Positions 16,011 to 24,051 of a DNA stretch of 24,069 bases are shown one piece after another. The translations under genes were made by a program, and so were the position numbers. The stretch comes from an uncultured Bacteroides sp. GTDB taxonomy: Bacteria > Bacteroidota > Bacteroidia > Bacteroidales > Bacteroidaceae. The stretch is from positions 1 to 24,069 of the forward strand of contig CAJKXC010000039.1 in NCBI GenBank assembly GCA_905203765.1, in the 5' to 3' direction. The stretch's first letter is position 1, and the number at the start of each line of letters is the position of its first letter. The notes under the pieces were generated by a model that was not told where the DNA came from, searched no databases, and saw nothing but the letters and a program-made list of their open reading frames with translations.

Positions 16011-19000
16011 CTATTTCCGTCGCTTGCCGAATCTCTCCTGCAATCGTTGCATCAGTTCATAGAAGTTCGGGATGTAGACCGTAGCGAGCAGCGTATTCAT
16101 TGCCATACCGAATACCACCGCGGCACCTAACGCAATGCGGCTCCCCGCTCCCGCCCCGGTAGCGAACAGCAACGGCATCACACCGAAGACAAAGGCGAGC
16201 GACGTCATCAGGATAGGCCGCAAACGGATGTGTCCTGCCTGGAAGGCAGCTTCGCGAATGCTGTTGCCCTGCGCCCGGAAGTCGCGGGCGAACTCCACAA
16301 TCAGGATTCCGTTCTTGGCAGAGAGGGCGACGAGCAGGATAATACCGATTTGCGTATAAATGCTCACCGGCGTCCCCATGACGTAACACCCCAGCATCGC
16401 TCCGAGCAATGCCACCGGAAGTCCCATCACCGCTGCCACCGGACTCGTCCAGCTTTCGTACTGTGCGGCAAGCACCAGGAATGCTACCAGCAGCGCCATC
16501 AGGAATACGGTACTGGTAGTAGTGCCCGCCTGCGTTTCCTGATACGCCACCGACGTCCATTCGTAGCCGAACTCATCACCCAACTGTTCCCGTATCAGGC
16601 TCTCCACCTGCCGGATGGCATCGCCGGAACTGCTGCCCGGAGCTACGTTGCAAGTGACGGCAGCCGTGGAATACATATTATACCGGTTTATCTGGTCCAT
16701 GCCCAGCTGCTCATCCACCTGCGTGAAAGCGGAGAAAGGCACCATCGCGCCTGTGGCGTTGGGCACACTCAGTTTCAGCACATCGTCAATGACGCGTTGC
16801 GCGCGGTCGCCCGCCCCCAACTTCACCTGGTAGATATGCCCGAACTGCACGTAGTCGTTTACATAAGCCTCACCCATATAGTAACCCAGCGCGGTGAAGA
16901 CACTGCTCAGCGGAATGCCCATCATCTGCACCTTGTCGCGGTCGATGTTCAGCAAGTACTGCGGTACATTGGCCTGGTACTGGCTGCTGACCGATGCCAG
17001 GGCGGGATAGCTGCGATAATTCTCCATCAGCGCCTCTACGGCACGCTGCATTTCGCCTGCACCGAGGTTGTTCCGGTCTTCCAGTTGCAACTGCAAGCCG
17101 CCGGTGGCGCCCAGTCCGGGGATGGCGGGCGGAACCATAGCAAAGACTTCCGCTTCCTGAATGCTGTAGGCTTCCATATTAAAGCGGTCTACTATGGCAG
17201 AAGCGGTATGTTGCTTCCCTTTCCGTTCGTTCCAGTTCTTCAGCACTACGAAGTAGGTGGCGGCATTGCTCTGCTCCCCGCCCCCCATCACGGAGAAGCC
17301 GGACACGCCGATGTAGTCCTTCACTTCCGGGTACGTGTCGAGGATGGCATTGATTTCCCGTCCCACCGCCTGCGTGCGTTCCAGGCTCGATGCCGGGGGC
17401 AACTGCACAACGGCAAGGAAATATCCGTCATCCTCTTCGGGAACGAAAGTGCTGGGCCATTTGACGAACAGCAGGATGGCAAGCAACGTAAGCACCCCAT
17501 AGGAGACAACGGCTATGACGGGACGCGGCAGCAGATAACCCACCACTTTATCATAACCGCCTTGTGCCTTGTCATACAGTCGGTTAAATCCTTTGTATAG
17601 CGGAAACTTAGAGGGCGAGGTAGGTTGCAGCATCAGTGCGCAGAGTGCCGGAGTCAGCGTCAGCGAGTTGAAGCCGCTAAGCACGGTACTGGCGGCAATG
17701 GTGAGGGCGAACTGTTTGTAGAGTTGCCCCGAAATGCCGCTGATAAGCATCGTAGGCACAAATACGGCAAGCAGCACCAGCACCACGCCCACGATAGGCC
17801 CGGTAATCTCCCCCATCGCTTCCGTCACCGCCTGCCGGGCGCTGTACCGGCCTGTGTCCAGTAGTCGCGTGGAGTTCTCCACCACCACGATGGCATCGTC
17901 CACCACAATGGCAACGGCCAGTATCAGTCCGAACAACGTCAGCGTATTGATGGAGAATCCGAAGAGCGACATCACCGCCAGCGTACCGATCAACGACACG
18001 GGAATGGTGATGCAGGGAATGACGACCGCCCGCCAATTCTGCAAGAACAGAAAGATCACGAGCACTACAAGCAGCGTAGTTTCAAGAAACGTCACCATCA
18101 CTTCGTCGATGGATGCGTGGATAACGTCCGTAGTGTCCAGCGTCACGTTGTACTGGATACCTGCCGGGAAGTTCGCGCCCAGTTCCTTCATCCGGGCTTT
18201 GACGCCCTTCGATACATCGAGCGAGTTGCTGCCCGGCTGCTGGTAAATGGCTATGGCGGCGGTGGGGCGTCCGTCGAGCTGCGACACCACGCTGTAGGAT
18301 GCCGAACCCTGGTCGATATGGGCTACATCGCGCAGGCGCAGCACGCGGCCGCCGGCTTCGGTGCGCAGGATGATGTTACCGAATTCTTCGGGAGAGGTCA
18401 GCCGGCCTTTCACGGTCAGGCTGTATTGGTAAGCGTTCTTGTTGTCGGTGCCGATGGGTTGCCCCACGGTTCCGGCGCTCACTTCTACGTTCTGCGTCTG
18501 GATGGCCTGGTAGACATCCTGCGGCGAGAGGTTGCGGATGCGCAGCAGGGCTGGATCGAGCCAGATGCGCATGGAGTAGTCCCCCGCTCCCATCACGTTG
18601 ACGGCGCCCACACCGGGCACGCGCGACAACTGGTCTGTGAGGTTCAGCTTGGCGTAGTTGCTGAGGTATAGCCCGCCGTACTCGGGGTTATCGGACTTCA
18701 TGGTGAGAAACATCACGATGTTGCTCGATTGCTTCTGCACCGTGACGCCCTGCACCACCACGGGCGCCGGGAGCGACGATTGCGCCACGCTGACGCGGTT
18801 CTGTACCTGCACCGTGGCCATGTCGATGTCCGTGCCTACGGCAAACGTAATTGTCAGCGAGTAAGCGCCGGACGAGGAAGAGTTAGACGACATATAAAGC
18901 ATGCCGTCCACTCCGTTCACTTGCTGCTCGATGGGGAGCCCGACGGTTTGTGCCACCGTCTGCGCATTGGCTCCGGGGTACACGGCACTTACCGTTACGG

Positions 19001-19127
19001 TGGGCGGCGTGATGTCGGGGTATTGCGCGATGGGCAGAATGCCCAGTGTGACCAGTCCTGCCACCACGATAAGCAGCGCCAGCACGGTAGCGAATATAGG
19101 ACGGTCTATAAAGAATTTTGAGAACAT
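16011..19127 (-). CDS. RND multidrug efflux pump, inner-membrane subunit (HAE1 family)
   Basis: This 1038-residue AcrB-like proton antiporter captures substrates from the periplasm or membrane and passes them to an outer-membrane channel. It starts FFIDRPIFA, the family hallmark. Two halves each have a large periplasmic loop and a helix bundle. The proton-relay residues are present: Asp410 and Asp411 in VVDDAIVVVEN (TM4) and Lys938 in SAKNGILIVEF (TM10). The length is normal. It is the last gene of a three-gene leftward operon with an unusual repeat array in the gap before it. Substrates cannot be predicted. No local TetR- or MarR-type regulator is present. Confidence 0.96.
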   Translation of the reverse strand: MFSKFFIDRPIFATVLALLIVVAGLVTLGILPIAQYPDITPPTVTVSAVYPGANAQTVAQTVGLPIEQQVNGVDGMLYMSSNSSSSGAYSLTITFAVGTDIDMATVQVQNRVSVAQSSLPAPVVVQGVTVQKQSSNIVMFLTMKSDNPEYGGLYLSNYAKLNLTDQLSRVPGVGAVNVMGAGDYSMRIWLDPALLRIRNLSPQDVYQAIQTQNVEVSAGTVGQPIGTDNKNAYQYSLTVKGRLTSPEEFGNIILRTEAGGRVLRLRDVAHIDQGSASYSVVSQLDGRPTAAIAIYQQPGSNSLDVSKGVKARMKELGANFPAGIQYNVTLDTTDVIHASIDEVMVTFLETTLLVVLVIFLFLQNWRAVVIPCITIPVSLIGTLAVMSLFGFSINTLTLFGLILAVAIVVDDAIVVVENSTRLLDTGRYSARQAVTEAMGEITGPIVGVVLVLLAVFVPTMLISGISGQLYKQFALTIAASTVLSGFNSLTLTPALCALMLQPTSPSKFPLYKGFNRLYDKAQGGYDKVVGYLLPRPVIAVVSYGVLTLLAILLFVKWPSTFVPEEDDGYFLAVVQLPPASSLERTQAVGREINAILDTYPEVKDYIGVSGFSVMGGGEQSNAATYFVVLKNWNERKGKQHTASAIVDRFNMEAYSIQEAEVFAMVPPAIPGLGATGGLQLQLEDRNNLGAGEMQRAVEALMENYRSYPALASVSSQYQANVPQYLLNIDRDKVQMMGIPLSSVFTALGYYMGEAYVNDYVQFGHIYQVKLGAGDRAQRVIDDVLKLSVPNATGAMVPFSAFTQVDEQLGMDQINRYNMYSTAAVTCNVAPGSSSGDAIRQVESLIREQLGDEFGYEWTSVAYQETQAGTTTSTVFLMALLVAFLVLAAQYESWTSPVAAVMGLPVALLGAMLGCYVMGTPVSIYTQIGIILLVALSAKNGILIVEFARDFRAQGNSIREAAFQAGHIRLRPILMTSLAFVFGVMPLLFATGAGAGSRIALGAAVVFGMAMNTLLATVYIPNFYELMQRLQERFGKRRK

Positions 19128-19186
19128 AATCGTTGGTTTATAGGATTAAAGTTACTTGATGCCTCGAAAGCAGATGTTCCTCGTTG

Positions 19187-19313
19187 CGGAACTGAAAGTT
19201 TCACGGCATGAAACTGACAGTTTCATTACTTGGAACTGGGAGTTTCATTTAATGAAACAGGTAGTTTCATCGGCTGAAACTCTTGGTTTCCTGCGGAGAA
19301 ACTTTCATTCCGT
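19187..19313. repeat. 22-nt-period palindromic array, TGAAAC...GTTTCA family
   Basis: Five 17-nt units start at 19187, 19209, 19231, 19253 and 19275, exactly 22 nt apart, and a sixth degenerate one is in phase at 19297. Unit 2 is a perfect palindrome of half-site TGAAACTG around one central A; the others vary at the inner half-site bases. Spacers are 5 nt (CGGCA, TTACT, TTTAA, TCGGC, TGCGG). The geometry 8-1-8-5 equals that of the AAAC arrays although the sequence differs. Units 5 and 6 lie inside the 3' end of the membrane fusion protein gene, and unit 4 holds its stop codon. Confidence 0.9.
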
Positions 19314-20382
19314 CCCGGACTTTCATCAGCGCCTTGACTACGTACCGTTCCTGAGGCGTGAGTCCTTGCTTCACCTGGCGCAGGCTGTCGCCTATCAACT
19401 GCCCGGCTTCGATGTGGCGGTAGCGTACGATGTCCGAGTCGTTGACCACATAGACGTATTTTCCCAGTTGGTCGGTGCCGATAGAGGCGTCGGGTATCAG
19501 CAGGGCATTCTTCTGTTCGCCGTACGGCAGGGTGATGCTGACGTAGAGTCCGCTTTTCAGTAACCCCTTCGGGTTGTCGAGGCGGGCGCGGATATTCAGG
19601 GTTCCGGTGTTGAGGTCTACGTTGGGCGATAGGTAATCCAGCGTGGCGGGATAGTTCATAATCCCGTTCTCACCCAGGCTGACGGTGACGTGGCGGGGAA
19701 TGCTGTCCCCCTGTTGCATCAGCATGCCGAGCCATTGGTTGTCTGCCACATTGAAGTAAGAGTACAGGTGGTCATCTTTGTAAATGGTTGCCAGCGTTAC
19801 GGGTTGCACGCTGCCGCTGACGTAACTGCCGGCATCTACCAGATTCCGGCTGATGGTTCCGTCGAACGGGGCGCGTACGGTGCAGTAGCTCAGGTCGGTA
19901 CGCGCGGTGTTCAGTGCAGCTTCGGCATTGCTGACGGCGGCTTGCGAGGTAGCGACGTTCGCTTCTGCCTGCAACACTTGTATCCGGCTGACGGCATCGC
20001 TCTTGACGGCTTCCTGCATGCGGGTGTAGTTGCTTTGTGCGTATTCCAGATTGGCGCGGGCGGTCTTTAGCTCGGCTTCTGCCTGGCGGACGTTGTCCTG
20101 GTAGACGGTCGGCTCGATGACGAAGAGCACTTGCCCCTGCCTCACCCTGCTGCCGGGAGCGTAGGCTACGGTTTGCAGGGTTCCGTTCACTCTGCCCACC
20201 AGGTCTACGGTCTTTTCTGACGTCAGATAGCCCGGATATTCCTTGGTCAGCGTGATGTCTTGCACGATGGGACGGGCTACGCTTATTTCGGGAGTCGGCA
20301 TTGTGCGTGCCGCTTCTTTCTTATCCCCGCATCCCGCCAGTAGCGGCAAGAGGAACAGGGAAGTGTACATTAGATTCTTCAT
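19267..20382 (-). CDS. RND efflux membrane fusion lipoprotein
   Basis: This 371-residue periplasmic adaptor bridges the pump and the outer-membrane channel. It has a lipoprotein signal with lipobox LLAGC (Cys18), a first half of the barrel-sandwich (lipoyl) domain at about 58-92, a coiled-coil hairpin at about 93-165, the return lipoyl motif VRAPFDGTIS (169-178), then beta-barrel and membrane-proximal domains. The last dozen codons (KVSPQETKSFSR) are encoded by the edge of the palindromic array, so the C-terminal tail was probably shaped by the repeat. It lies 21 bp after the outer-membrane factor gene; the gap to the pump gene is 139 bp. Confidence 0.95.
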   Translation of the reverse strand: MKNLMYTSLFLLPLLAGCGDKKEAARTMPTPEISVARPIVQDITLTKEYPGYLTSEKTVDLVGRVNGTLQTVAYAPGSRVRQGQVLFVIEPTVYQDNVRQAEAELKTARANLEYAQSNYTRMQEAVKSDAVSRIQVLQAEANVATSQAAVSNAEAALNTARTDLSYCTVRAPFDGTISRNLVDAGSYVSGSVQPVTLATIYKDDHLYSYFNVADNQWLGMLMQQGDSIPRHVTVSLGENGIMNYPATLDYLSPNVDLNTGTLNIRARLDNPKGLLKSGLYVSITLPYGEQKNALLIPDASIGTDQLGKYVYVVNDSDIVRYRHIEAGQLIGDSLRQVKQGLTPQERYVVKALMKVRDGMKVSPQETKSFSR

Positions 20383-20403
20383 ATCAGGTTCTTTAAATGG
20401 TTG

Positions 20404-21831
20404 TTATTTGTTTTTCCATCCCCCACCCAATGCCTGGTAGAGCGATATAAGTTGCAGCAGCGAGTTGCCTTGTGCCTGCACCAGCTGGTTCTGGTATGTC
20501 AGCAACGAGCGCAGTGCGTCGAGCACATTCTGAAAGGGCGTCAGCCCTTGCTTGTATAGGTCGAGGGACAGATTCAGCGTCTCTTCTCCTTGATGGCAGA
20601 CTTCGCGCATGGCGACAATCTGCTGTATGGAGTTGCGGTAGGCGTTCATGGCATTGTCCGTCTCCTGCACCGCAGTCAGCACCGTTTGGTTGAACTGATG
20701 GATGGATTCATCCAGTTGCGCCCGCGCCAGCCGGGTGGCATTTATCAGCTTGCCGCCGCTGAACAGTGTCCAACTCAGGCTTGGGGCTATCTCAAAGGTC
20801 ATGCTGCCCCGCTTGGTCAGGTCTTTCAGGTCGTGCGAGGAATAGCCTACGGAACCTTTCAGAAATACTTCCGGCAACCAGTCACTTTTCGATGCGCCGA
20901 GCAGCGCCGCCTGTGCGTTCACCTGGCGCTCCGCCTGCCGGATGTCGGGACGGCGCATCAGCAAATCGGCGGGGATGCCTATGCCGACGGGTTCCATGTA
21001 GTCGGGCAGTTTGCCGGGTGTTTCTAATATGGGGCGGATATATTGGGGATAAGTACCGAGTAAGATTGCAAGGGTCGTGATGTATTGGTTGATGCCTGCT
21101 TCCAGTTGGGGTATGGAAGCCTTTGTGCTGTAATATACTGATTTGGCCTGCGATACGTCGAGCTTGGATACCAAGCCTGTCCGGTATCGTACTTCGGTGA
21201 TGTTGAGCACTGCCGCCTGGGTGTTGCAGTTGTGCGTCACCACGCTCAGTTCCTGTTGCAGTTCGCGCAGGTTGACGTAGGCGGACGCCACTTGGGCACA
21301 GAGGGAAATCATGACGGAAGTATATTCTTCGCGGCTGGCGGCGAAGTTCTCGCGCTGCGCCTTTACCCGCTGGCGTATGCTTCCGAATACATCCAGTTCC
21401 CAACTGGCATTGAGCGAGGCGCTGTATGCTCCGGTGATGGATTGTGGCAGCGAGGTGACATTACCGCTGGTTTGCTGGCGTGCCCATCCGCCGTCCAGGG
21501 ATATGGCGGGGAAGAAGTTGCTGCGTTCTATCCGCAGGTTGGCTTTTGCCATTGCCATGCGGTCCAGGGCGGAGAGTACGGAATAGTTCTGAGTGGATGC
21601 CGTTGTGATAAGAGAGTCCAGCATGGGGTCGCCGAAGGCTTTCCACCATTGGTCGTCTACGGGTTGTATCTGCCCGCCGAACAGTTTATCGTCTCCGGGA
21701 ATGGCGTGGGAAGCATCCGTTCCCCAGCCTTGCGGAAGCGGCTTTTCCAGATAGCGGTCGCTTTTCTGTGCCATTGCCGCAGAGCACAGACATAGAGTGA
21801 GCAGCGCAGTGCTCCAGTATTTTATCTTCAT
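20404..21831 (-). CDS. RND efflux outer-membrane factor (TolC/OprM/NodT type)
   Basis: This 475-residue protein forms the outer-membrane exit channel. It has a signal peptide ending near AMAQ (residue 22) with no lipobox cysteine, unlike OprM, and two outer-membrane efflux repeats rich in long helices. Recognisable family segments are SWELDVFGSIR, VRYRTGLVSKLDV, DLLMRRPDIRQAERQV and PSLSWTLFSGG. It is the first gene of the leftward efflux operon. The start codon lies 4 bp after a long perfect hairpin, an arrangement that could affect its expression. Confidence 0.94.
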   Translation of the reverse strand: MKIKYWSTALLTLCLCSAAMAQKSDRYLEKPLPQGWGTDASHAIPGDDKLFGGQIQPVDDQWWKAFGDPMLDSLITTASTQNYSVLSALDRMAMAKANLRIERSNFFPAISLDGGWARQQTSGNVTSLPQSITGAYSASLNASWELDVFGSIRQRVKAQRENFAASREEYTSVMISLCAQVASAYVNLRELQQELSVVTHNCNTQAAVLNITEVRYRTGLVSKLDVSQAKSVYYSTKASIPQLEAGINQYITTLAILLGTYPQYIRPILETPGKLPDYMEPVGIGIPADLLMRRPDIRQAERQVNAQAALLGASKSDWLPEVFLKGSVGYSSHDLKDLTKRGSMTFEIAPSLSWTLFSGGKLINATRLARAQLDESIHQFNQTVLTAVQETDNAMNAYRNSIQQIVAMREVCHQGEETLNLSLDLYKQGLTPFQNVLDALRSLLTYQNQLVQAQGNSLLQLISLYQALGGGWKNK

Positions 21832-21835
21832 ATAA

Positions 21836-21881
21836 AAAGGTTTAGGTTGTTATCTTGGGATTGATAACAACCTAAACCTTT
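21836..21881 (-). terminator. Perfect 19-bp hairpin, terminator or attenuator before the efflux operon
   Basis: Arms 21836-21854 and 21863-21881 are exact reverse complements with an 8-nt loop. In leftward transcripts the stem is followed by TTATATG, the ATG being the start codon of the outer-membrane factor gene. It fits a terminator for the upstream beta-barrel gene; its closeness to the next start suggests attenuation. Confidence 0.75.
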
Positions 21882-21895
21882 ATTTGTTTATCGCC

Positions 21896-21922
21896 TGTCA
21901 TTCAGAGCGAAGCGAAGAATCT
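21896..21922. repeat. Dispersed repeat of the GAGCGAAGCGAAGAATCT type
   Basis: The 27-nt segment from TGTCATTCAGAG to GAAGAATCT matches a short element that I recall as scattered through the intergenic regions of many bacteria, whose translation reads SERSEES. One copy is seen in this window. It lies between the beta-barrel gene and the hairpin before the efflux operon. Confidence 0.65.
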
Positions 21923-21946
21923 ATTCTCTTTATGCGCAAGAGAGGT

Positions 21947-22729
21947 TTAGAAGGCGTATCCGAAACCTACATTCAGGTAAATGGGATACATGGCGAAGGT
22001 GATGGTATTGAAATCTTTCTTGAAGATGTCGTTCATGCCCCACGTCAGGTCGGCAAAGACATTCAGGTATTTGAAGGCACGCCAGTCTGCTCCGGCCTGT
22101 AGTCCCCAGGCGAATTTGCGCAGGTCGCCGGTGAAGTCGTAGGTGGCTATGGCGCCGTCGGTGAAGTTTACTTTCTCGCCGGTAGGATCTCCTTCTCGCA
22201 AGTAGCCCTCATATACGTGTCCCGAGAACTCTCCGTCCATCATGTAGGATATGTATGCACCCAACTTGGCACGCCAGCGCGGACTGAGTTTGTAGGCTGC
22301 CAGCACAGGCACGGTGAGATAGGAGTTGCGCACTTTGGTCTTTACGCCACCCGTCCAGTTTCCTTTCAGGCGGTTGCCGTCGTTGCCGATGATTTCCATG
22401 CCGTAGTTCTTCACGGTGGCTTTGGTAATCATGTTCTTTGTTTCCATTCGTAAGCCGGTTATCACACCCCACTTTTTCTCTTTCCCCAGCCACTTGATAG
22501 CATTTCCTTCTATTATAAGGGCTAAGGTGGGATTGTACGCGTCGATGCTTCGTATCTCTTCGGGCAACGGCAGCGGAGCGGTACCACCGATGCTGACGCC
22601 CGCTCTTATCTCATATTCCCATCCGTGCAGGGCGGCGTTCATCAGTGTCCGGTTCTGGCTCTCCTGGGCATGCAAGGCAATGTGCAGGCTGCTTGCCAGG
22701 ATGATGAGTGTTATTATCTTCTTTATCAT
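21947..22729 (-). CDS. Outer-membrane beta-barrel protein
   Basis: This 260-residue protein of unknown specific role has a signal peptide (cleavage near LHAQ, residue 22) and many alternating amphipathic strands: YEIRAGVSIGG, NSYLTVPVLAAYKL, RAKLGAYISYMM, FAWGLQAGADWRAF, LNVGFGYAF. It ends in phenylalanine, as expected for BAM-assembled barrels. It resembles the small outer-membrane barrel families (OMP_b-brl type) common in Bacteroidetes. It follows the PCMD lipoprotein gene after 17 bp in the same direction, so the two are probably cotranscribed and may act together at the cell surface. A structural or transport role cannot be told apart from the sequence. Confidence 0.85.
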   Translation of the reverse strand: MIKKIITLIILASSLHIALHAQESQNRTLMNAALHGWEYEIRAGVSIGGTAPLPLPEEIRSIDAYNPTLALIIEGNAIKWLGKEKKWGVITGLRMETKNMITKATVKNYGMEIIGNDGNRLKGNWTGGVKTKVRNSYLTVPVLAAYKLSPRWRAKLGAYISYMMDGEFSGHVYEGYLREGDPTGEKVNFTDGAIATYDFTGDLRKFAWGLQAGADWRAFKYLNVFADLTWGMNDIFKKDFNTITFAMYPIYLNVGFGYAF

Positions 22730-22746
22730 GATGTTCAGAGTCTATT

Positions 22747-23922
22747 TTATTCGTATATCAGTTCCACTTCGTCTATCAGCAGCGTACTTCCCGGTGCGCC
22801 TTCAAAGACTGCGCCGTCTTTGCTCGAAGCAAAAATGAGGCTTATCTTGTATCCGCCGTTTGCCAGTTTGGTTTCGTCTATCTTCTTTCCGTAGCGTGCG
22901 TAGTCGAAGGGGATGTCGAAGTGTTCCCACTTGTCCGTTTCGTGCGGGTTTTCCATCAGGGCAAGGGCTACCATGTTGGGATGTTCGTAGTTGGTGTCCG
23001 GCAGATGACCGTCCAGGGTTACGTCTTTCTCTTTTCCTGTGCTATTATCTACACCGTCATAGAAGATGGCATAGATGTTCATCATATCTTTCCGGTCTGT
23101 ATAAGCTCCGTTTTCGTAGAACTTCTCTCCTGCCTTGTACTTGTAGTAACCGGTCAGGCGTAAAGGCTTGTTGTAGAAAGGTGTTCCGAAACGGGTGGCG
23201 CTGAGCGGATTGGTAATGGCGTTCAGCATGTCGAAGCTGCCGATAAACAGGTTGCCGGCGGCGATGGGCATTTTTACCATATTACCCAAGTCACCAGTGA
23301 GGCGCGTTTCCAGTTTCGCACATTTTCCTTTCAACCCTTCATCATACTGTACGGTAGGATATTCTGTTGTCAGAGAAGAACTTGCTGCCCAATTAAATCC
23401 TTTATTTCCGCTTGCCCATGTCAGTTCTCCGCTATCCTGTTCTTCATAGAATTCATGGTAGTAGCGCTTCTTTTCAGGATCACTTGCATTGGAAATCCCT
23501 TTGATAAGTCTTACATTCTCAAAGTGGAACGTTGTCGGGATATTACTTGCTTTCTGCTCCCTCACGGTAACAGCATAGACGCGTTTCCAGTTCTTGTCCT
23601 GTGAAGTGACGGTATAGCGTACCGGACTTGTAAAGTCCTGATTGCTTCCGCTGGCAGGGTTGATGGTAGCACCTGGAGTCAATTCAAATACAGGTGCCAG
23701 CTTGGTTACATCTGTTCCCTCTTTTACGTTAACCCGTATCGGATAAGCATCCAGTGCTTCGTCGTATGACGGATTCATGTCTATGTATGAATTGGCAAGA
23801 ATGTCTTCTTGAAAGGATATTCCCGTGATATCTGCTTCCGCATTGGGAGCTTCATCCTTTATGCACGATGCCACCAATATTCCGAGAAGTGAATAGAGTA
23901 TGGATAATTTATTTAATCTCAT
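22747..23922 (-). CDS. PCMD-domain lipoprotein with N-terminal Ig-like domain
   Basis: This 391-residue lipoprotein has a lipobox ending in Cys20 (ILVASC) followed by charged residues IKDEAP; surface export is possible but not shown. Residues about 30-122 look like an Ig-like fold of the DUF5018 kind (TKLAPVFELTPGATINPASG, then YTVTSQDKNWKRVYAVTV). Residues about 133-391 match the putative carbohydrate metabolism domain (PCMD): GNLFIGSF, RLTGYYKYKAGE, ISLIFASSKDGAVFEGAPGS and IDEVELIYE. The name of that family is itself a guess from context, so the function is unknown. It leads a two-gene unit with the beta-barrel gene. Confidence 0.86.
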   Translation of the reverse strand: MRLNKLSILYSLLGILVASCIKDEAPNAEADITGISFQEDILANSYIDMNPSYDEALDAYPIRVNVKEGTDVTKLAPVFELTPGATINPASGSNQDFTSPVRYTVTSQDKNWKRVYAVTVREQKASNIPTTFHFENVRLIKGISNASDPEKKRYYHEFYEEQDSGELTWASGNKGFNWAASSSLTTEYPTVQYDEGLKGKCAKLETRLTGDLGNMVKMPIAAGNLFIGSFDMLNAITNPLSATRFGTPFYNKPLRLTGYYKYKAGEKFYENGAYTDRKDMMNIYAIFYDGVDNSTGKEKDVTLDGHLPDTNYEHPNMVALALMENPHETDKWEHFDIPFDYARYGKKIDETKLANGGYKISLIFASSKDGAVFEGAPGSTLLIDEVELIYE

Positions 23923-23958
23923 GCTTCTTTTTATTTAATTCTATTAATTTTCAGTCGG

Positions 23959-23966
23959 CAAAACTA
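23959..23966 (-). promoter_or_regulatory. -7 box of the PCMD lipoprotein and beta-barrel unit
   Basis: TAGTTTTG on the minus strand fits TAnnTTTG and lies about 36 bp before the start codon at 23922. No clear -33 TTTG is seen. Confidence 0.5.
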
Positions 23967-24017
23967 CTTCTTTTTTCTTTAACCGCAGGCTTTTGTGAGT
24001 TTATTTAACAAAAAACG

Positions 24018-24051
24018 AGGTTGTGTCAAAATGCTGGCACAACCTTTTTTT
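24018..24051. terminator. Terminator-like hairpin at the right edge
   Basis: An 11-bp stem with one G-U pair (24018-24028 with 24035-24045) is followed by seven T on the plus strand. On the minus strand it is followed by CGTTTTTTG. No rightward gene precedes it here, so it probably ends a leftward transcript entering from beyond the window. Confidence 0.7.

Noticed and set aside
16230..17600. A 456-codon rightward open frame.
   Set aside because: It is antisense to the RND pump gene and rich in His, Gln and Arg, as expected of a shadow frame in GC-richer coding DNA.
21884..22102. A 72-codon rightward frame beginning with a SERSEES peptide.
   Set aside because: That peptide is the translation of a dispersed repeat, and the rest is antisense to the beta-barrel gene.
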